Origin: Carex sylvatica
Taxonomy: Eukaryota > Streptophyta > Magnoliopsida > Poales > Cyperaceae
Assembly: GCA_964058845.1 (NCBI GenBank)
Contig: CAXKVR010000097.1
Coordinates: forward strand, 1-64,000
Length of the DNA: 64,000 bases
Reading direction: 5' to 3'
How positions within the stretch are numbered: position 1 is the first letter of the stretch; every line of letters starts with the position of its first letter. Of the stretch, positions 57,200 through 64,000 are shown one piece after another. Below the pieces are notes generated by a model. The model saw only the letters and a program-made list of their open reading frames with translations, was not told the DNA's origin and did not search any database. The translations under genes were made by a program, and so were the position numbers.

Positions 57200-59501
57200 G
57201 CTGCATCATTTGGTGTGAGCTTGAGGGACCTTCTCTGATTGAATTATTCCTGATAGCTCTGCCATATAAATCTTCCATGTAACTCTGCGATATAAAGAAT
57301 ACGCTATTGCATTTAATAAATCATTATTTGTAGTATATTTTGCTAAAATAAATCATTATTGGTAGTATATTCTGACTACAGAAGGAGAGGTCGGCTACAA
57401 GCTAGACTCTTTTGTCTGGCAATAATATATATACTTATTTAAAAAAAATTAGAAAACTATGCCTAATCTGAATGGAGGGACTTTGAAGGGAAATTTGGGT
57501 TGGCTGTCAACATGTAAAGAGTGAATCAGTGCCTCTCAAATTTACAATGACTGAATTTATAAGGTGCAAGGTGAGGTCTTTCATTTCTTTGAATGGACGC
57601 AATATGTATTATAGGGACAGGTAATTCAGGTATTATTGGAAATGCTTGAAAGGGCCGAAGGTTATATAGATTTCTGAGAATCATTGTTCAAGCCTCTTGT
57701 ATTGATGAACATCTGTGTCGAGATGGGAATTGTTTGAAACTTAATTGAGTTCGGTGCCACCAATTTATTTGTAAATACAGTTAATTTTTACTAAACTAGC
57801 CAATATTTATAAGTAACTTACATCTGTTTGCTCCATATTAGCAGTCAAGGCCTTAATCATTTCGTCATAATAATCTAACTGGTCAGCTATATCTGCCGTG
57901 ACGGTATGACAGAACCTAATTATAGAAACCATATTGAGACAATTTAACATGTTGTTCATTCATAACTTGAAAAGCCCACTGAAATTGTTTCTCAAAATAA
58001 ATGCCGTAAAATGCAACTTGGTATTTCAATATTTTCAGGCCAATTTTGAAAGAAGTACCTGTTGATTTCATGTATCTTTTGACGGAAAATGCCATATTGA
58101 TAATTAATCAACTCGGCATGCTGCACATTACATAAAGTAAACTTTAGTAATATATATTACTCGTAACTCTGGGTGTATCTATACGTTATAATAAATGGAT
58201 CTCATTTGCCTTATCGGTAGTATTATATTCATTACTAGGGAAAAGGAAAAACAAATGAGATCAATCCAGTTTGTTGTTTGTAATGTAAACAATACAAATA
58301 GAACATGTTGGAAACTTAAAGTAGTACCTGATTGAATTGGTTGTCATCACCTGATGTCATCGGCGCCCCGGAGTTATTTTCTTGTTCAGTACTAAAAATA
58401 GAAGGCATGAATATACACGGTGAGTATTAGTAGTGCATGCATGATAGAACAATATATATAACTGTTATTAGCTTCACACTAGAACTACTGAATTAATCAT
58501 TATATATTGAAGATCATTTCATTAGCTTTAAATTGGCCTAGGTAGGAAATGCAAAATAATTTTTTGTATATTTATTGATATAGATAAATAAAAAATGGAG
58601 GTCAAACTTTATAACTTCAAAATTCTATTACGATTTATATATTATAATAATGTGATCTCCTTTGAGCACATACCATATTTCTTCATCTGCCGCCATGTCG
58701 TCTTGTATTTTGCAATTTTGAAGTTTGTCAATTAGACTCTGCATTCAATGAAACACACGTTTTATTATAGGAGAGAAGTTACATCTTAGTTGGGGATTTT
58801 CAAAAGTATGCATAACCAATATCAATATGAATCTAAATAAGGATTTCTTAATTAGGACAAACTGTGAAGTATTTTGATGGATATCTAAGCTAATACTTTT
58901 TTCATGCACTGAACTACGGGCTCTTATATCAATGTGCTATTTAATTAGTTTACAATCAAGGCAGTGTTCTTTAATAAATTTATTTTGATAAACTCTATAT
59001 ATTCTTATACTATATGGAGTTATGGCTACTTGTGTGAAACAATACTTATATTATATTATTAATTATTCGATTATTTGTTTTATATTAAACTAAATTGGGT
59101 ACAAATAAAGATAACTTACATCTTTGTTGGGGATCACGCTTCTTCTGCAATTCAAAATAGGACAAATGAAAAAAACATAAACAAGGTCAAGAACGAAAAA
59201 CATTGAGTTTCTTTGATCACATTGATAATATGAGTCTTGCTATGCCCTGTGTTCTCCAAATCAATGATTTTTGTTTTTTTTTTTAAATATAATAACCGGA
59301 TAGATAGAGCTATGTGCAAATTAGAAAATTTCTACTCAGGTTAAATAGGTATGTGGTGTGTCTCTACTAGTGAAATCCTACAACAATGAAATAACAACAA
59401 CACAAATAAAGCTAATAGAGAGAATTATTACATTAAGTTTGTTTCGTAACATTGTAATATTTAGAATTGTTACTCCAAATATCCAATTGAGTTGACACTT
59501 C

Positions 59502-59504
<3 letters not shown>

Positions 59505-59576
<72 letters not shown>

Positions 59577-59943
59577 GGATCCAATTACACCTTTTTTGGT
59601 GACACCGGATTACACCCTATGTTTACAAAGTCTAAACAGTCGATCCAAATCATTCAACTTGATGGATATGTTAAAATGTGCTTGCAGATCAAATTTTATA
59701 TTTTTCTGAATTTTTTTACTATCTATTAAGATGGGTACAAAAATTCAACGGTCTGAATATAGCGATTTTGTTAAATACTTAATAAATAGTAAACAAATTC
59801 CAAAAAATATAAAATTTGATCTGCAAGCACATTTTAACATATTCATTATGTTGAACGGTTTGGATCTACTGTTTGGAATTTGAAAATTTTAAAAATGGAG
59901 AGTGTAATTCGGTGTCACCAAAAAAGGGTGTAATTGGATCCCT

Positions 59944-59983
<40 letters not shown>

Positions 59984-60000
59984 AGAGAGAGAGAGAGAAT
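59505..60000. repeat. Palindromic MITE between (TA)n(GA)n tracts, MADS intron 3'-ward of exon 2
   Basis: The palindrome at 59573-59946 has ends GTAGGGATCCAATTACACCT and the inverse, GGTGTAATTGGATCCCTTCT. The arms include TTGGTGACACCGGATTACAC against GTGTAATTCGGTGTCACCAA, and CTTGCAGATCAAATTTTATA against TATAAAATTTGATCTGCAAG. (TA)n(GA)n tracts lie on both sides (59507-59574 and 59949-59998). It sits in the intron between MADS exons 2 and 3. Confidence 0.88.
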
Positions 60001-60684
60001 TTATACTTCAAACTATTAAAATTGAAGTAATAAATTCAAATTTTCTAGTGAGTTTGCCACTTAAAATAATACAGTAATATCATCAATTAATGGCAGAGGT
60101 AATATAACAAATTATAAAGATAATACCGTGCATCATCTGGCATATTAATATATCTAAGCAATGCATCCTCCGGCCTAGAAAATAAGCATATAATAAAATG
60201 TAATTAATAAATGTAATGCACACATCGCGTGCGGGGGCGTAGACAATAGATGCAATTAAGAATTTCTTAAAAGTAAATATGTAATTTTCCAAGGACTTAT
60301 TAAAACATGGTTGCATTATTTTAACTGCCCGGAGGCGTCCGATTGATGCCTTTTGCTATTTTCTTATCCGTCAAAATATAATTTTCAATCTGGAATTAAT
60401 TATTACATTAATGGCGCATCAATGTGTGTCTTTTGTCATGTAATGCATTAATGACAATTTATAAAATATGCATTTTGTTCTAAACGTGATCAAGATGTCA
60501 AATTATGCTGAACAAACGAGTTGTACATACTTATTAATGCTTCCTTACATATTCTTAGAAGTGAAACATATATATGTTAATAAGGTGGCGTTCGAAATAA
60601 TAAAAAAAATCTTCAATTTTGGATATGCTGTCAACACAAATGTAGGGTGTGTGTATATTTGATAGAGCCATGTACCAAAGGTCC

Positions 60685-61085
60685 TAAGAAACTACTCTAT
60701 GTCAAGCATTAGGTCTGTCAAACATGTCCTCAAACCGGACCTCACCAATGTGTCAACAAAACCAAAAACAAGCCCACCCAGGCCGCCCTCAACAGGCTTA
60801 CTTGGCATGAGTAGGCCTGGCCCGAGCTCGAGATCACTCCTTCGGAGTGATCATCGCAACTGCTTTCGTACGATCTGTCAGGCAGATTGTCAGGTTACCA
60901 GGTTGACACTACACGACAGTAAAGGATTGATCTATAAAAGACCCAAATCTGAACCAAAGAGAGGAAAAACAAGTTTTTCACTACACAAGAAAAGAGTCCG
61001 AACACCTTACTCACATCCATCTTAATTTCCACCTCGAGCTCGCCTCGAGAGCATACAACCTATCACCTCGAGACAGGACGTATCA
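60685..61085 (+). mobile_element. LTR-like fragment in MADS intron 1
   Basis: A GC-richer segment that differs from the surrounding intron. It holds TTGATCTATAAAAGACCCAA (a TATA box) followed by CTACACAAGAAAAGAG, and short palindromes such as TCACTCCTTCGGAGTGA. Its architecture resembles a retrotransposon LTR (U3, TATA, R). I could not define TG...CA ends or a target duplication. The 108-codon open frame over it (60699-61025) has no recognisable domain. Confidence 0.4.
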
Positions 61086-61989
61086 ATAGTCTTATGCTAT
61101 GATTATTATTTTTTGTTTTGTTTGAAAGTTGGTTGTTTAGGCAACGATTATTATTTTTTTAAAAGACCTTCTTAGAAGTTGCAAGGTTTGCCGGTTTGGT
61201 ACTGATCGTCTTATTGTATGATTATTATTGAACTCAAAATAATTATTTCAAGCTTTTAAACAAAATCTATTGAAATAAATTAGACTTTGAAGAAAATCAA
61301 ATGAAATAGACTCAACAAATTAGTAAACATGATTTGTGGGTCAGCATAAGAGAAACAAGGTCATAGAGATCGTTTTGTCATCATCACAACAAGAATTAAC
61401 AATTGTTTTGTTTGTTTGAATTCGCCAATATTCTGACAGAAAGTTGGCTCATGAAACCTGACTTACAAATTGGGAAATATGAAATCGCCAATATTAGGGT
61501 TTTTTTTTTTCAAAATTTCAAAATCGAGAATAATGGAAAAATGATGTAGAATAAGTAATACCTACTCAGAACATATATAGAAATAACTACTACTTCAGAC
61601 ATTTAGAAATTCAAAGAAACCTTAATAAACATGATTTATGAAAGTATATATTTATGAACGAGTCATGAATACCTAATGAGTGAGAAGTATTTGAGTTTGT
61701 CATCAGAAGGGTTGCTAGTGATGAACACCCCGTCAGTGACGGTGAGAACGGAGAGCTCATAAGCCTTCTTGATGAGGCCAGGGCAGCGCTTGGAGAACTT
61801 GTTCTTGCGGCCTCTTAGTTCTTTTATCTTCTTAATTTCTATCTTTTTTCTTCCCATCTTGCCTCTCTCTCTCTCTCTTTCTCTTTATCTGAAACCTTGA
61901 CAACGGCTGTCAAGTACTCCCTCTCTGTGCCAATTAATTAGAAAATTAATTAATGAAGCACGTAGAGGGTTTTAGAAATGGTTTTGGAC

Positions 61990-62045
61990 ATGTAAGTATA
62001 TAAAGGAGGGAACCTTCCAAAAACAAAAGTATATAAAGGGAGATG
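61990..62045 (-). promoter_or_regulatory. Candidate TATA boxes of the MADS-box gene
   Basis: Two copies of the minus-strand motif CCTTTATATACTT lie at about 61996-62008 and 62029-62041, roughly 140-180 nt above the ATG at 61857. The leader just before the ATG is a (GA)n-rich tract. No CArG box was confirmed. Confidence 0.35.
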
Positions 62046-62924
62046 TTAATTATAAAAACTTTATTTTGATAAATGATAAATATAACAATTTGAGTAAAAT
62101 CCATTTTGGTGAGTTATATAAAGGGCGTGTTTTTTTTTTCTCTTTTCCTTGGCCTTCCAAAAATAAAATCTTAATAAAACTCTAAGTGAAATTTAATACA
62201 GCGAGTGTCGATATAATAGGAAGAACATTGTTGGGGAAAAGAAATAATTTTTTGGCATCCGTGTTTATCTAACACGTCTGACTAGTCAACGACTACAAAA
62301 AATTGATTGAATCACTTTTTACAAATACAGAAAAGTTTGATTGGCATCCAAGTTAGCAGTTCAGAGGTCAACAGGATCCGCTCTTATAAATTACTTAAAA
62401 TGTGCTTTATAATTTTAGTATCATTTAATTTAATTAGCATACTTAGTAATCAATGAGAATTTAAATTGAATTCATAAATCCACTGTAGACTAATAAACCC
62501 AAATGTATAAAACAGGCTCTCTAAAGTAGTAAGATATATAGAATACATTTATGTTATATGAAAACCTAAATATGTCCCGTGCCAGCATGCATCTCAATTA
62601 AAATTTCTTAATGTTGTAATTATACATGAAGGTTAAGTACTTCCAACACCTATATATTTTTAAGTTTAGAATCATTCTTGCCAGCAGTGTAAATAGCCTG
62701 CTTTCAGATATATATACACTTCATGCATTTCAATGTAAATACTAAATAGACTGCGATGTGAATGATATTGGAAATGTATAGTAGACAGAGAGAGAAATAG
62801 CCCAATAAATCTAATTATATTGTTGTTGGTTATTTAGTGTCATTTATTATTCTTTTAAAAAAATGCATTGTAGAAAATCATTTGTATTATCAGCTTAAAA
62901 GAAAAAAAAACATTATAGGGCTAT
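62046..62924. other. Intergenic DNA upstream of the MADS-box gene
   Basis: About 880 bp of AT-rich DNA with no gene and no defined repeat. Confidence 0.5.
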
Positions 62925-64000
62925 CAGCTTAATTTAAAATTTTATTTAGATATTTTAAAAATTGATTTGACAACTAGTATTCCATTTTATTTTAACCCAA
63001 TAGCCTGTGCCGCTTTAATAACTTCAAAATTCCTATTTTGAAGAATAGCTTTTTAGTTGATCCGAATCTTATGAAATTCTCGGCATCAAATTAAATGTGG
63101 AAATTTTCCTTTATTAAATTAGACTAAGAGTAATTTTCTTAATATTTCAATGTGGGAGATGTGTTTATACAAAGAAAAAAGAATAAAAGGGTGCCCTTTT
63201 TCTAACTAACCAAAAATATTTGACTATGCTAAAAATACTACGATTTGTCAAAACAAAACAAAAAAAGTTTCTATTATTGGCAACTTCTTGTGGTACACGA
63301 ATGCTCACAAAAAAAAAAAAAACACACTCCAACGACCCCCCATCCCCCCCCCCCCCCCCCAAAGATTATCTAAAATTTATATATAATTATAACATTTATA
63401 AATTGAAATTGAGACGCATGCATGCTAACACATGAATTTAGGTCTTCTGGTGTCATTAATGTATTATATCTTATTATTATTATTATTTTAGAGATCCTGT
63501 TATTTATTTGATTGAAAATTTTGGACTGTTATCACTACTAAACAACAATTTACCCATAAAATCTAATAGTACACGAAATCTTGACAGAAGTCAAAGCCCA
63601 TGCAAATGTGTAGTACAGATAGAGAGAAAAATGAGAACTATTCCATTTGTAGTTGGATATTAGCTTAATTTAACCTTTTATTAGTTATTTTAAAAATTGA
63701 ATTCACAACTATTCCATTTTATTTTAACCCTAATCTCCCCAAAATAACCTGCGCCGATTTAATAACTTCAAAATTCCTATTTTGGTGAAGAGCTTTTTCG
63801 TTGGTCCGATCTGATTCTATGAAATTCACTGCACCAAATTAAATTTGAAAATTTTCCATTATTAGATTCGACTAATAGTAATATTCTTAATATTTACATA
63901 TGGGAGATGTGTTTATAAAAAGAAAAAGGAAAAAAGAAGGTGCCTTTTTTTTGTAACTAACAAAAATTTGACTATGCTAAAAATAGTATCATTTGTCAAA
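62925..64000 (+). repeat. Direct duplication with about 748-bp spacing, reaching the window edge
   Basis: 62925-63252 and 63665-64000 are colinear: CCATTTTATTTTAACCC, TTTAATAACTTCAAAATTCC, TTTCTTAATATTT-type, GGGAGATGTGTTTATA, and TTTGACTATGCTAAAAATA. The second unit is cut by the window end, so more copies may follow. The spacer holds a poly-C run and a segment matching 53845-53900. Confidence 0.85.
63344..63360 (+). repeat. Poly-C run of 17
   Basis: A C-rich stretch (CGACCCCCCATC then 17 C) lies between an A12 run and AT-rich DNA. The open frames across it are artefacts. Confidence 0.9.

Larger units (their letters stand above)
54684..61857 (-). pseudogene. MIKC*-type MADS-box transcription factor gene, two transposon-interrupted exons
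   Basis: MIKC* MADS proteins bind CArG-box DNA as heterodimers and act mainly in pollen or gametophytes. Exons: 61857-61673, 60174-60127, 59144-59120, 58738-58674, 58391-58328, 58120-58059, 57915-57822, 57284-56507, 55994-55626, 55238-55094, 54776-54684; junction phases all agree. The MADS domain (MGRKKIEIKKIKELRGRKNK, FSKRCPGLIKKAYELS) runs through exon 1. RPEDALLRYINMPDDAR in exon 2 is the MIKC* I-region signature. The K-like region spans exons 3-7, and a Q-rich tail ends NNYHFPF. Setting the two inserts and one copy of each duplication aside leaves 327 codons, close to normal length. As it stands, the frame meets a stop a few codons into the exon 8 insert, at about residue 216, which would spare the MADS, I and K regions. 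The MADS domain is itself divergent (SKRC for SKRR, TVTDGVFITSNP). Probably a pseudogene, but a truncated product is possible. Confidence 0.85.

Noticed and set aside
60699..61025. 108-codon open frame
   Set aside because: Lies over an LTR-like segment with its own TATA box and has no recognisable domain.

Overview
This is a stretch of flowering-plant nuclear DNA. It is AT-rich, has genes with many short exons and canonical GT-AG introns, and has long gene-poor stretches packed with transposon remnants. The protein families all belong to angiosperm repertoires: a wall-associated kinase, a group-I NRAMP metal transporter, plant eIF2-beta, and a MIKC*-type MADS-box factor. I cannot name the species. 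All four gene loci lie on the minus strand.

Layout. 1-23 kb has no host gene that I can support. It is a mosaic of palindromic MITEs, two hAT-like elements with exact or near-exact 8-bp target duplications, a degenerate CACTA-like element, and a 2.6-kb solo LTR inserted in a MITE with a 5-bp target duplication. 23.5-26.9 kb is a wall-associated receptor kinase in three exons; exon 1 is one base out of frame with exon 2, so it is probably a pseudogene or carries a sequence error. 27-34 kb holds an LTR-retrotransposon remnant, tandem repeats, and a decayed duplicate of the WAK 3' flank. 34.6-36.05 kb is a duplicated, intron-bearing eIF2-beta pseudogene with a frameshift and two stops. 38.2-44.5 kb is the only clearly intact gene: a 13-exon, 505-residue NRAMP transporter whose DPGN metal-site motif reads DPAN. 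47.4-50.5 kb is a nested MITE and MULE-like region followed by a long foldback. 54.7-61.9 kb is an 11-exon MIKC* MADS-box gene whose coding exons 8 and 9 were each interrupted by a separate transposon (hAT-like, 674 bp; LINE-like, 250 bp). A decayed tandem copy lies just downstream at 52.3-53.9 kb.

Main lesson. Both transposon insertions in the MADS gene leave exact target duplications (8 bp and 12 bp). Removing each insert plus one duplication leaves both exons open and in frame with their neighbours, 327 codons in all. The WAK and eIF2-beta loci show the same decay through small indels and stops. I found no RNA genes and no CRISPR-like structure. Nothing here is clearly a new biological system. 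The most unusual items are the doubly interrupted MIKC* gene, the DPAN variant in NRAMP, a hAT element that seems to carry a captured membrane-protein exon, and several foldback families that could produce small RNAs. The gene models come from reading splice sites and frames by eye. Family assignments come from recognised motifs, not from database searches.
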